From contig NZ_JAKUJZ010000003.1 of the NCBI RefSeq assembly GCF_022436675.1, forward strand, positions 124,001 through 188,000: DNA of 64,000 nucleotides, written 5' to 3'. The stretch's first letter is position 1, and the number at the start of each line of letters is the position of its first letter. A program made the position numbers and the translations under genes. A model generated the notes under the pieces. It was not told the origin of the DNA. It saw only the letters and a list, made by a program, of their open reading frames with translations, and made no database searches. The DNA comes from Rheinheimera hassiensis (lineage in GTDB: Bacteria; Pseudomonadota; Gammaproteobacteria; Enterobacterales; Alteromonadaceae). Positions 1 through 8,611 of this stretch are shown here, piece by piece.

Positions 1-1
1 C

Positions 2-484
2 GCTAACCGCTGCAAATGGTTGGCAAAGTCGTTTAAGGTAGATGCCGAGATTGCCTACACTTGCGGCTTGTTGCATGCGATCGGCGAGTATCTTATCCAT
101 CTGGTAAAGCCAGAAGAAGCTATTGCTATCGATAAACGGGTTAACACCGGAGAAAGCCGGTCTCGCCTTGAGCAGCAACTGCTGGGATTTGATTACACCC
201 AGGCCGGTGCCGAACTGGCTGATTACTGGCATTTTCCGCAGGACATTGTCAGCGCTATCCGCTACCAGGAAAACCCGGCTGCAGCACCTGAACTGTCGGC
301 TTACGCCGTATGCATCCATATTGCCCAATATATGCTGGACAATGAACGTAGTATTGCCCAAAGTAATTTTGATGGCTTCCCGGCAAAATTAGTGCACTCG
401 TTACACCTGACTTTATCTGAACTGTTTGCCCGGCTGGAAAAAACACCTGCCCTGGATGAAGGCATTGAAGAGTTTCTTCACTAG
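2..484 (+). CDS. HDOD-domain protein, C-terminal part (5' end outside window)
   Basis: The reading frame is open from base 2, so the true start lies before the window; only about 160 C-terminal residues are visible. The segment with CGLLHAIGEYLI followed by GFDYTQAGAELADYWHFP matches the helical core of HDOD domains, which are HD-like output domains lacking the full metal-binding set and are often found in bacterial signalling proteins. No N-terminal partner domain can be seen, so its signalling context is unknown. The gene ends at TAG and is followed by a strong hairpin shared with the convergent VWA gene. Confidence 0.75.
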   Translation, partial: ANRCKWLAKSFKVDAEIAYTCGLLHAIGEYLIHLVKPEEAIAIDKRVNTGESRSRLEQQLLGFDYTQAGAELADYWHFPQDIVSAIRYQENPAAAPELSAYAVCIHIAQYMLDNERSIAQSNFDGFPAKLVHSLHLTLSELFARLEKTPALDEGIEEFLH

Positions 485-501
485 AACTGATTAGCAACAG
501 T

Positions 502-562
502 AAAAACTGCCTCACACATGCCGGCACCGTTTATCCAGGCATGTTTAGCGGGGCAGTTTTTT
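502..562. terminator. Bidirectional terminator between HDOD gene and VWA gene
   Basis: An outer stem AAAACTGCC / GGCAGTTTT encloses a second stem ACATGCC / GGCATGT. A-rich sequence lies on the left and T-rich on the right, so either convergent transcript would end in a hairpin plus U-run. Confidence 0.65.
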
Positions 563-592
563 ATGCTTTGCATCAGGTTCTGCTAGCCCACG

Positions 593-1762
593 CTACAATA
601 ACGCCTTGATTGCACTGTTCAAACCCTGCAGCGTAAGAGCAAACATACGCTTTTGTAGCAACTGCTCTATCATGCCAATAGAATAATACTGCCCCCACCA
701 TGCCAGTGGCTGCGGGTTTAGCCACACCGCTTTGGGATATTGCGTTAATAAGCGCTGCAGCCATACCTTGCCGGGCAGCTCGTTGTAGTGCTCAACACTG
801 CCGCCAGGGTAGTCAATCTCATATGGGCCCATAGTGGCATCACCGACAAAGATCAGTTTGTAGTCGCTACCGTAGGTATGAATAATATCGTCTACTTTTA
901 TCTGCTCGGTATAACGGCGTTTGTTGTCGCGCCACACGCCTTCATACACACAGTTATGAAAGTAGAAAAATTCCAGATGTTTAAACTCGGTTTTAACAGC
1001 GGCAAACAGTTTCTGGCATTGCTCAATATGGTCATCCATTGAGCCACCCACATCAAAAAACACCAGCAGTTTAATGGCGTTGTGCCGCTCGCGCATAAAG
1101 CGTAAATCCAGCCAACCGGCCTGCTCAGACGTAGCCTGAATAGTGCCGTGTAAATCCAGCTCGGTTTCCGCGCCGCTGCGGGCAAATTTACGCAGCTGTT
1201 TCAGTGCCAGTTTAATACTGCGGTTGTTAAGCTCGCTGTCGGTGTCCAGGTCTTTAAACTCGCGTTTATCCCACACCTTTACCGCACGGCCCGCACCACT
1301 GCCCTGCTGGCCTATGCGCACGCCTTCGGGGTTGTAACCATAAGCACCAAAAGGAGACGTGCCGCCGGTACCTATCCACTTATTGCCACCGCTATGCTTT
1401 TTTTGCTGCTCGGCTAAGCGCTCACGCAGGGTTTGCAGCAGTTTATCCAGCCCTCCCAACGCTAGCAGTTTGGCTTTATCTTCGTCAGTAAGCTTGCGCA
1501 GCACTTCGGGCACCAGCCAGTCCGGCGGTATGCTGGCGGCGATGTCTACTTCTGCTACCCCCTCAAAGTAATCAGCAAAGGCACGGTCGAACTTATCGTA
1601 TTGGGTTTCATCTTTTACCAGACACAGCCTGGCTAACTGGTAAAAAGCCTCAGTGTCAGCGAAAATCACCTGCTGTTTAACTGCATTAAGCAAGTCCAGC
1701 AGTTCGGTAATGCTGGTTTTTAAGCCGTATTTGCGTAGCGTAAAAAAGAAGTCAATTAGCAT
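593..1762 (-). CDS. CoxE-like VWA domain protein
   Basis: This 389-residue protein has an alpha-helical N-terminal half and a C-terminal von Willebrand A fold. The metal site is the degenerate DVGGS form (canonical DxSxS), as usual in the CoxE-like family. There is no signal peptide, so it is probably cytoplasmic. It lies downstream of a MoxR-type AAA+ ATPase on the same strand, the standard arrangement in which the ATPase and VWA protein act together as a chaperone-like pair; it resembles the PA2707/PA2708 type, but that subfamily call is from memory. The start codon has no strong ribosome site. The 185-bp gap to the ATPase gene is unusually long for such a pair and contains a dispersed repeat. 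Confidence 0.8.
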   Translation of the reverse strand: MLIDFFFTLRKYGLKTSITELLDLLNAVKQQVIFADTEAFYQLARLCLVKDETQYDKFDRAFADYFEGVAEVDIAASIPPDWLVPEVLRKLTDEDKAKLLALGGLDKLLQTLRERLAEQQKKHSGGNKWIGTGGTSPFGAYGYNPEGVRIGQQGSGAGRAVKVWDKREFKDLDTDSELNNRSIKLALKQLRKFARSGAETELDLHGTIQATSEQAGWLDLRFMRERHNAIKLLVFFDVGGSMDDHIEQCQKLFAAVKTEFKHLEFFYFHNCVYEGVWRDNKRRYTEQIKVDDIIHTYGSDYKLIFVGDATMGPYEIDYPGGSVEHYNELPGKVWLQRLLTQYPKAVWLNPQPLAWWGQYYSIGMIEQLLQKRMFALTLQGLNSAIKALL

Positions 1763-1800
1763 GTGCTGGTTCCGCTGTGCTGTTCCCGCTGCGGCTCACA

Positions 1801-1870
1801 ACACTTGCCCCGGCTCGTCGCAGCAACTCGCTCGGGCTGGCGCCCTCGCTCAGACACTCTGCGTCGACCG
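1801..1870 (-). repeat. Dispersed GC-rich intergenic repeat, copy 1
   Basis: Read on the minus strand this stretch holds GTCGACGCAGAGTGTCTGAG, then a divergent middle, then GCGAGTTGCTGCGACGAGCC. Both blocks recur near-identically and in the same order on the plus strand at 9445-9512. It separates the MoxR gene from its VWA partner. No convincing gene occupies it. Confidence 0.6.
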
Positions 1871-1947
1871 GAACAAGGTTCTGATCCTTCGCTGGCATAA
1901 TTGTCGCAGCCGATCGAGGCGAATAAAATTCCTAACACAAGCATCCT

Positions 1948-2793
1948 TTAGCGCCCTTGCCTTTTTGCCAAAAACGCCAGCTTCTCTACCAGGCTAAGAT
2001 CCTGCTCGTTTTTCAGCAAGGCACCAAACATCGGCATTAAGCCGCCCTTGTGCTGTTTGTCGATGAGTACTTCTGGCGGAATATCTTCGGCCAGCAACAA
2101 CTTTAACCAGTCGAGCAGCTCTGACGTTGACGGCTTTTTCTTTAAACCCGGTAATTCGCGCAGCTCAAAAAACGCCTCCAGCGCCACATTTAACAGCTGC
2201 TGCTGAATATGCGGGAAATGCACGGCGACAATAGCGTGCAAGGTATCAGCATCGGGGAAACGGATATAGTGGAAAAAGCAGCGGCGCAAAAAGGCATCCG
2301 GCAGCTCTTTTTCGTTATTTGAAGTGATGATCACTATCGGCCGCTGAACGGCACTTATTTGCTCGCCGGTTTCGTGCACGTAAAACGCCATTCGGTCCAG
2401 TTCGTGCAGTAAATCATTGGGAAATTCGATATCGGCTTTGTCTATTTCATCAATCAGCAGCACCGGGCGTTTAGCCGCGGTGAAAGCCTGCCATAGTTTG
2501 CCGGGGCGGATATAGTTATTAATATCCTGCACTTTGTCGCTGCCCAGTTGGCTGTCGCGCAGGCGGGACACCGCATCGTATTCGTACAGGCCATGCTGCG
2601 CCTTGGTGGTTGACTTGATATGCCACTGGATCAGCTCGGTGCCGAGGCTTTGGGACAGTTCTTCTGCCAGCCGCGTTTTACCGGTGCCCGGCTCGCCTTT
2701 TATCAGCAGCGGTTTTTCCAGCGTTACGGCGGCATTTACTGCTAATGCCAGTTCATCAGACACTATATAGTTGTCGGTGCTTACAAAGGCCAT
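1948..2793 (-). CDS. MoxR-family AAA+ ATPase
   Basis: A 281-residue AAA+ ATPase with Walker A GEPGTGKT near residue 37, Walker B LLIDEIDKAD, a sensor-1 asparagine in IITSNNEKELP and an arginine finger region DAFLRRCFF. MoxR ATPases remodel or mature protein complexes together with VWA-domain partners; the partner here is most likely the CoxE-like protein next downstream. Start chosen at ATG after GAGGGTAGA, a good ribosome site. It diverges from cysK. No target enzyme is encoded nearby, so the substrate cannot be named. Confidence 0.88.
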   Translation of the reverse strand: MAFVSTDNYIVSDELALAVNAAVTLEKPLLIKGEPGTGKTRLAEELSQSLGTELIQWHIKSTTKAQHGLYEYDAVSRLRDSQLGSDKVQDINNYIRPGKLWQAFTAAKRPVLLIDEIDKADIEFPNDLLHELDRMAFYVHETGEQISAVQRPIVIITSNNEKELPDAFLRRCFFHYIRFPDADTLHAIVAVHFPHIQQQLLNVALEAFFELRELPGLKKKPSTSELLDWLKLLLAEDIPPEVLIDKQHKGGLMPMFGALLKNEQDLSLVEKLAFLAKRQGR

Positions 2794-2942
2794 TCTACCC
2801 TCTATGTTTAGTGTTCAAACCTGCTCTTTTTACAACCTGGCAGGCTTGTGGTGAAACGTAATATCTTATAGCCAAAAGCTACTGTAATTTTTGCCACGCT
2901 GGCGTATTCTTATAACCAATTTATCGTAAACGGAGTTTTTTT

Positions 2943-3917
2943 ATGGCAAACGTCTATGCAGACAACTCATTGTCTATCGGCCGCACCCCGCTGGTCAAAC
3001 TAAACCGGACTATTGAAGGCGGCGCTAATGTGTACGCCAAAATTGAAGCTCGCAACCCCAGCTTCAGCGTAAAGTGCCGTTTAGGTGCTGCATTAATTTG
3101 GGACGCCGAGAAAAAAGGCACCTTAACGGCTGACAAAGAAATTGTCGAACCTACCTCAGGCAATACCGGTATTGCCCTGGCGTTTGTTGCTGCCAGCCGT
3201 GGCTATAAGCTTACCCTGACCATGCCTGCCACCATGAGCCTGGAGCGACGCAAGCTGCTAAAAGCCTTGGGTGCTAATTTAGTGTTGACCGAAGGCCCTA
3301 AGGGCATGAAAGGCGCAATTGAAAAAGCTAAAGAAATTCAGGCGTCTAACCCGGATAAATATTTAATTTTGGGCCAGTTTGAAAACCCGGCCAACCCGCA
3401 AATTCATTTTGATACCACCGGGCCGGAAATTTTTAATGATTTAGACGGTAAAGTGGATATTTTTATCGCCGGTGTCGGCACCGGCGGCACCATCACCGGT
3501 GTTAGCCGTTATCTGAAAAACGAGAAGAAGTTGCCGTTATTAACCGTAGCGGTAGAGCCGGCGGAATCACCGGTGATTACTCAGGCCAAAGCCGGTGAAG
3601 AGTTAAAACCCGGCCCGCATAAAATTCAGGGCATTGGTGCAGGTTTTATTCCGGGCAACCTGGATTTAGCACAGGTAGATGAAGTTGAGCGCGTTACCAG
3701 CGATGAGGCCATTGCCGGCGCACTGCGCTTAATGCGTGAAGAAGGTATTCTGGCCGGTATCTCATCTGGCGCAGCCCTGGTAGCCGCGCAGCGCCTGGCC
3801 GCAAAACCGGAAAATGCCGGCAAAAACATTGTCGTGATCCTGGCCAGTGCCGCAGAGCGTTACTTAACCAGCCCGTTGTTTGCCAGTGTATTTACCGAGC
3901 AGGAATTACAAGCCTAA
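2943..3917 (+). CDS. cysK: Cysteine synthase A (O-acetylserine sulfhydrylase)
   Basis: Makes L-cysteine from O-acetylserine and sulfide in the cytoplasm, using PLP. It is collinear with E. coli CysK over its full length (324 residues). The PLP lysine is in NPSFSVKCR (K44); the substrate loop EPTSGNTG, the phosphate-binding GVGTGGT and the ISSGAA segment whose serine contacts the PLP ring are all present. One deviation: the C-terminal motif that reads PSSGERYLS in E. coli is ASAAERYLT here. Start follows an ACGGAG ribosome site. Monocistronic, with its own terminator. Confidence 0.95.
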   Translation: MANVYADNSLSIGRTPLVKLNRTIEGGANVYAKIEARNPSFSVKCRLGAALIWDAEKKGTLTADKEIVEPTSGNTGIALAFVAASRGYKLTLTMPATMSLERRKLLKALGANLVLTEGPKGMKGAIEKAKEIQASNPDKYLILGQFENPANPQIHFDTTGPEIFNDLDGKVDIFIAGVGTGGTITGVSRYLKNEKKLPLLTVAVEPAESPVITQAKAGEELKPGPHKIQGIGAGFIPGNLDLAQVDEVERVTSDEAIAGALRLMREEGILAGISSGAALVAAQRLAAKPENAGKNIVVILASAAERYLTSPLFASVFTEQELQA

Positions 3918-3937
3918 TCAGCATGATGAACGCTATT

Positions 3938-3966
3938 AAGGGCTGCGGTTGCAGCCCTTTTCTTTA
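3938..3966 (+). terminator. cysK terminator
   Basis: Perfect stem AAGGGCTGC / GCAGCCCTT with a GGTT loop, followed by a T-rich run, 20 bp after the cysK stop codon. Confidence 0.85.
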
Positions 3967-4020
3967 CAGTCAGAGAAAAAAAAGCCACACTGGGTGCTGA
4001 TTTTTTACCGGATGCCACAG

Positions 4021-4464
4021 ATGAAGCTACGCTGGATACTGCCACTTTTGCTGTTACTGGTTGCCTGCAGCGAGAGCACGCCCAAGGTAAATGCCCAGTG
4101 GGGTACACCGGAATATATTGCCACCCAGTTTTTTCATGCCCTGTATAACGACAAAGATCTGGAAAAAGCCAAGCAGCTAAGTACCGAAGATTACGCTGCG
4201 TTAATGGAATCTTACGGCAGTGTGCGCCAGGTTAACCGCACCCTGATGAATATGTCGTTTGATAGTGTGGAAGTGCGCGTTAACCGCAGTGGCGGAAACC
4301 TGCGTGAGCAATATGAAAATGAAGCAAAAATTGCCATTTTGCTTACCGGCCCCTATGACGGTAAGCAAGTTGACGAACTGCGGGTGGTTGAAGTGATTAA
4401 GCATAATAACCGCTGGCTGGTTAAAACCGTGCAGGTAGATAAATTCAGCAGCAGTGCACGCTAA
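4021..4464 (+). CDS. Small lipoprotein of unknown function (DUF4878-like)
   Basis: 147 residues if begun at the ATG that directly precedes the signal peptide; an in-frame ATG nine bases upstream is also possible. The N-terminus is a lipoprotein signal (KLRW, a leucine run, then LVAC with acylated Cys16). The mature part is about 130 residues with a helix around FFHALYNDKDLEKAKQLS and a beta-rich end around RWLVKTVQV, resembling NTF2-like DUF4878 lipoproteins. No catalytic motif is visible. It lies alone between cysK and a convergent enoyl-CoA hydratase gene. Confidence 0.72.
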   Translation: MKLRWILPLLLLLVACSESTPKVNAQWGTPEYIATQFFHALYNDKDLEKAKQLSTEDYAALMESYGSVRQVNRTLMNMSFDSVEVRVNRSGGNLREQYENEAKIAILLTGPYDGKQVDELRVVEVIKHNNRWLVKTVQVDKFSSSAR

Positions 4465-4499
4465 ATTTAAGCCACAACACTTAATTTAAACCATCAGCC

Positions 4500-5240
4500 C
4501 TAACGCTGAAAAAATGCCGCGATGCGCTGCTGGCATTCGTCACTGTTAAGCAAGCGCTGAAACTGCACCAGCTCTGTAGCAATGGTTTCCAGCGTTAGCG
4601 GCTGTGCATTACGTTTTAACAGCGCTTTACTGCTTTGCACCGCATCGGCTGGCAGCGCCGCCAGCTTCAGCGCTTTTTCCAGCGCCAGCGCACACACTTC
4701 AGTATTGGTTACCACCTGATTAACCAGGCCCATCTGTGCTGCCTCGGCTGCACCAAAGGCTTCACCAAGCAATAAATACTGCGCAGCACGCTGATACCCC
4801 GCCAGATTTGGTAACAACACACTGGAGCCTGCTTCCGGACATAAACCCAGTTGGGTAAACGGCAGCTGAAAACGGGCATTGTCAGCGGCATAGACTAAAT
4901 CGCAGTGCAGCAACACAGTAGTGCCAATCCCAATGGCTAACCCGCCTACAGCAGCCACCACCGGTTTAGGAAACTGAGCCAGAATATATAAAAACTGCAC
5001 CGTCGGATGCTGGCTGTTTAACTCGCCAGCGCCGATAAAATCCTGCAGGTCATTGCCGGCACTAAAGCAGTCGGTGCTGCCCTGCAGCAGCACTACCTTG
5101 ATTGCAGGATCGGTTGCTGCCTGCATCAGGGCGCTGTTAAGGTCGCGGTACATCTGCTGGCTAAGGGCATTCTTTTTTTGTGGCCGGTTCAGGCTAAGCT
5201 GCAGCACGCCCTGGGTGGTTTGTTGGGTAATGTCACTCAT
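4500..5240 (-). CDS. Enoyl-CoA hydratase/isomerase family protein
   Basis: A 246-residue crotonase-fold protein. The oxyanion-hole segment is GGLAIGIGTTVLLHCDLVYA and the second CoA-binding region is GLCPEAGSSVLLPNLAG; one acidic position (Glu in PEAG) fits the PaaG/isomerase side of the family as well as hydratases, so the exact reaction (hydration or double-bond isomerisation of acyl-CoA) is not settled. It follows ggt with an 11-bp gap and is probably co-transcribed with it, an unusual pairing with no obvious pathway link. Confidence 0.82.
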   Translation of the reverse strand: MSDITQQTTQGVLQLSLNRPQKKNALSQQMYRDLNSALMQAATDPAIKVVLLQGSTDCFSAGNDLQDFIGAGELNSQHPTVQFLYILAQFPKPVVAAVGGLAIGIGTTVLLHCDLVYAADNARFQLPFTQLGLCPEAGSSVLLPNLAGYQRAAQYLLLGEAFGAAEAAQMGLVNQVVTNTEVCALALEKALKLAALPADAVQSSKALLKRNAQPLTLETIATELVQFQRLLNSDECQQRIAAFFQR

Positions 5241-5251
5241 AAATTTTCGCC

Positions 5252-7000
5252 TTATTTACCTGCCACACTGCCTTCGCGGCGCGGATCTGCAGCGCCTTGC
5301 AAACCTTTAGCAGTAATCATTATCGCATGCAAGCCGCTGTTTAAGTCCTGCAGCTGTACTTTATAGCCCATATCTTCAAGCACGGCCTGCTGTTTTTCCA
5401 GCGCAGTGCCCTTCTCCAGCGCCAGATAATCATTACGGTGGGTAATGCGTGGCAGGTTCAGTGCCTGCTGCACATCCAGATCCCAGTCCAGCACGGCCAC
5501 TATACTTTGCGCAACATAGTTAATAATGCGGCTGCCACCGGGCGAGCCGATTACCAGCTTCAGCTTATTATTCTGGTCAAACACCATCATCGGCGCCATA
5601 GAAGAGCGTGGACGCTTACCACCTTCTACCCGGTTTGCCACCAGATGGCCGTCAATTTCTGGGCTTAAGCTAAAATCGGTCAGCTGATTATTCAGTAAAA
5701 AGCCCCCTACCATTAAGCCAGAGCCAAACACGTTTTCAATACTGGTGGTCATGCTTACGGCATTACCGTCGCTATCGACAATAGAAAAATGGCTGGTATT
5801 TGGCAGTTCCGGCGAGTTAGCAGACAACAGCGCCGGTGCGCCCTCTGGTGTGCCCGCTGTGGCCTGAGCACCTGCTTTACTAAGATCAATTAAAGCCGCA
5901 CGGCGGGCCAGATAATCCGGCGCCAGCATGCCTGCTACCGGTACAGTAACAAAAGCCGGATCGGCCAGGTATCGGTCGCGATCAGCAAAAGCCAGTTTTG
6001 CTGCCTGCGCCAGTATATGCGTGGCCTGCACACTGTCTGGTGCCACCTTGTTTAAGTCGTACTGCTGTAAAATACCCAATATCTGCAGTACCGCTATACC
6101 GCCGGAGCTTGGCGGTGCCATACCACACACTTTATATAGCCGGTATGGCATACATACCGCCTCAGGCTGTTGCACTTTATAATTGGCTAAGTCGGCCACA
6201 CTGAGCTTGCCCGGGTTAACCGGCGCCGTTTGCACCCGCTCGCTGATGGCTTTGGCCAGCTCGCCCTTATAAAACGCATCGGGCCCTTTTGCGGCTATAG
6301 CTTTTAACGTTGCAGCATAAGCCGGGTTTTTCAGTAAGCTGCCCTCAGCCACAGGCCGATTATTGGGGAAAAAATACTGTTTTGATTCATAAAACTGCGA
6401 TACGCCTTTATTCCAGCCCTTCTCCAACTGCCGTGCAGTACGTGATGATACCGGGAAGCCCTGCTCCGCCGCAGCGATCACGTCGGTAAACAACTCAGCC
6501 CAGGGCAATTTGCCGTGCTGCTGGTGTGCCTGTGCCAGCATAGCAACAACGCCTGGTACACCTACCGACTTACCGCCAACATAGGCCTCGCGCCAGTCCA
6601 TGGTTTTGCCGTTAGCATCGCGGAATAAATCAGCTGTGGCGGCTGCTGGCGCCATTTCACGGCCATCAAAGGTGGTAAGGTGCTGCTGTTTGGCCTGCCA
6701 GTGCAGCATAAAAGCGCCACCACCAATGCCTGAGCTTTGTGGTTCAACTAAACCCAGCATTAGCTGGGTGGCAATGGCCGCATCTACTGCACTGCCACCT
6801 TTTTCCAGCACAGCGCGGCCAGCTTCTGTTGCCATTGGGTGTGCTGCCGACACCATATACTGCTTGCCACTAACCAATTGCTGCTGATAAATGCCGGTAG
6901 CGGCTTCCGGCTCACGGTTTTCCTGTTGCGCAGTAACTGCAAACACCGTTAAACCACAAAAAATAAACGCAGTACGATACAAACCTGAACGAGCAAACAT
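5252..7000 (-). CDS. ggt: Gamma-glutamyltransferase
   Basis: Periplasmic enzyme that cleaves the gamma-glutamyl bond of glutathione and related compounds. The 582-residue precursor begins with a signal peptide ending near FAVTAQQ. Autoprocessing should occur before Thr402 in NTSHFSIVD, which becomes the N-terminal nucleophile of the small subunit; the GSPGGS loop and RPRSSMAP segment that bind the glutamyl moiety are present. Length is normal for the family. The ribosome site before the ATG is weak. Confidence 0.93.
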   Translation of the reverse strand: MFARSGLYRTAFIFCGLTVFAVTAQQENREPEAATGIYQQQLVSGKQYMVSAAHPMATEAGRAVLEKGGSAVDAAIATQLMLGLVEPQSSGIGGGAFMLHWQAKQQHLTTFDGREMAPAAATADLFRDANGKTMDWREAYVGGKSVGVPGVVAMLAQAHQQHGKLPWAELFTDVIAAAEQGFPVSSRTARQLEKGWNKGVSQFYESKQYFFPNNRPVAEGSLLKNPAYAATLKAIAAKGPDAFYKGELAKAISERVQTAPVNPGKLSVADLANYKVQQPEAVCMPYRLYKVCGMAPPSSGGIAVLQILGILQQYDLNKVAPDSVQATHILAQAAKLAFADRDRYLADPAFVTVPVAGMLAPDYLARRAALIDLSKAGAQATAGTPEGAPALLSANSPELPNTSHFSIVDSDGNAVSMTTSIENVFGSGLMVGGFLLNNQLTDFSLSPEIDGHLVANRVEGGKRPRSSMAPMMVFDQNNKLKLVIGSPGGSRIINYVAQSIVAVLDWDLDVQQALNLPRITHRNDYLALEKGTALEKQQAVLEDMGYKVQLQDLNSGLHAIMITAKGLQGAADPRREGSVAGK

Positions 7001-7129
7001 AGTAAAAGATATCTTGTAAAGAAGGTGCTTACACCCTAACCAGATAACAGCCTAAGATCAATAACCACCAGCGCGGCTGAACGGGCTTTAGCATCAGTTT
7101 ACCGCTAAGGCTGCAGCAGAAAATTTTAC

Positions 7130-7158
7130 TTGACGCTAAAGCGCAAATCGTTTTGCAT
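7130..7158 (+). promoter_or_regulatory. Candidate sigma-70 promoter for rrtA
   Basis: TTGACG as -35 and TTGCAT as -10 with a 17-bp spacer, about 30 bp before the proposed TTG start of rrtA. This is a pattern match only. Confidence 0.35.
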
Positions 7159-7190
7159 AGGCGCCCTGATAACTTACTGATGACACTGGT

Positions 7191-7796
7191 TTGCGCTCAT
7201 TACTGCCCAACAACAGCCTGCCTGCCAATAGCTACTTAACCCCCTATTTAATATTGGCAACCATTATGGTTTTTTTCGCCATACTGCCTGATAGCTGGCA
7301 GCAAGCACTGCAATACAACCGGGCAGATATCAGCAATAGCCAATACTGGCGCTTATTTACCGGCCATTTGCTGCACAGCAACCACTGGCATTTACTGATG
7401 AATCTGGCTGGTTTACTGCTGGCCATGCTGCTGCATGGCAGCTATTACCGTGGCAAAATGTTAACACTGCAATGGCTGCTGTGTGGCCTGGCAATAAGCC
7501 TGGCGCTGTATTATTACTCGCCAGAGATCCATATTTATGTTGGCTTATCCGGCCTGCTGCATGCCATGCTAACGCTGGGCGCACTAAAAGATATTCAGCT
7601 AAAGCTCAGCACCGGCTGGCTGTTACTGGCCGGGCTGACAGGCAAAGTTGGCTGGGAGCAATGGCAAGGCCCGGATGCAAAACTAGCTGAGCTGATTAAC
7701 GCCAGTGTTGCCACAGATGCGCACTTATACGGCGTATGCAGCGGCCTTGGCCTTGGTTTAGTACTCTATATCTGGCAGCACTCAGGCAAAAAATAA
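7191..7796 (+). CDS. rrtA: Rhombosortase (rhomboid-type GlyGly-CTERM protease)
   Basis: A small (about 200 residues) rhomboid-family intramembrane serine protease with several hydrophobic segments. The rhomboid hallmarks are HWHLLMNLAG in an early membrane helix, the catalytic serine in YVGLSGLLHA and the catalytic histidine in TDAHLYGVCSG. The short length and the AHLYG ending are typical of rhombosortases, which process proteins bearing a C-terminal GlyGly-CTERM signal before surface release. The start is uncertain: TTG at 7191 gives the usual length, but no ribosome site is obvious and an internal ATG near 7266 is possible. No GlyGly-CTERM substrate is encoded in the window. Confidence 0.82.
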   Translation: MRSLLPNNSLPANSYLTPYLILATIMVFFAILPDSWQQALQYNRADISNSQYWRLFTGHLLHSNHWHLLMNLAGLLLAMLLHGSYYRGKMLTLQWLLCGLAISLALYYYSPEIHIYVGLSGLLHAMLTLGALKDIQLKLSTGWLLLAGLTGKVGWEQWQGPDAKLAELINASVATDAHLYGVCSGLGLGLVLYIWQHSGKK

Positions 7797-7832
7797 CCAA
7801 GCTTTAACTGATTGCTATAACGAATGTACAAA

Positions 7833-8507
7833 TTAAAACGGCGCGCTGGCAGTAAACTCCATCACCTGAGCGCTAAGCGGGTGTACAAAGCGGATATGTT
7901 CAGCATGCAGCATTAACCGCGGGCTTTTTGCGGCAACAGCTTGTGGCGCATACAAGGTATCGCCCAGCATGGCATGGCCCAGCGCCAGCATATGCACCCG
8001 CAGTTGATGCGAGCGACCGGTAACCGGCTCCAGTTTTACCCGGCTTTGATTGGTGTCAGCGTTATAACTTAACAGCTGATAGCGGGTTTGTGATGGCTTA
8101 CCCTGTTGCGGGCATATTTTATACAGTGGCCGGCGTTGCTCATCGGCGGCTATGGCTAAATCAATCACCCCTTTGGCTTTAGCCAGCTTACCTTCCACCA
8201 CCGCAACATAATGTTTTTGCACGCTACGGGCCTGAAACTGCTTACTGATATCTGATAATACCCTTTTAGTCAGCGGCAGAATTACCAGCCCGGAAGTATC
8301 GTAATCCAGCCGGTGTACTACCTCGGCAAAAGGAAATTCGCGCTGTACGCGGCGGATAAGACAATCCTGATTTTGCGGATGCCGCCCCGGTACGGTAAGC
8401 AGCTGTGCGGGTTTGTTTACCACCAGCAGCACATCGTCTTCGTACACTATCTGGTATGGCTCGCTGGTTGCCGGCAATATCGCCAGATCGTCAGTGCTGT
8501 TACTCAT
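7833..8507 (-). CDS. RluA-family RNA pseudouridine synthase
   Basis: 224 residues with the RluA-family catalytic motif HRLDYDTSGL, whose aspartate attacks uridine, plus the conserved GRSHQLRVHM segment. No S4 domain is present, as in E. coli RluA, which modifies 23S rRNA U746 and tRNA U32; the same target is likely but not proven. Divergent from a second RluA-type gene 104 bp away. Confidence 0.85.
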   Translation of the reverse strand: MSNSTDDLAILPATSEPYQIVYEDDVLLVVNKPAQLLTVPGRHPQNQDCLIRRVQREFPFAEVVHRLDYDTSGLVILPLTKRVLSDISKQFQARSVQKHYVAVVEGKLAKAKGVIDLAIAADEQRRPLYKICPQQGKPSQTRYQLLSYNADTNQSRVKLEPVTGRSHQLRVHMLALGHAMLGDTLYAPQAVAAKSPRLMLHAEHIRFVHPLSAQVMEFTASAPF

Positions 8508-8611
8508 GGGGTTCTCCGTAGTTTTAACGGCGGCTATTATGCCGTAAAACCCCTTCGTCTGCTGGTTAAATTCGGCTAAGCTAAGCGCTTTGCCGCCAAA
8601 GCTACCACCTT

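Noticed and set aside
1756-1944. Possible 62-codon gene in the gap between the VWA and MoxR genes
   Set aside because: It overlaps the dispersed GC-rich repeat, has no recognisable features, and the matching repeat elsewhere is not coding.
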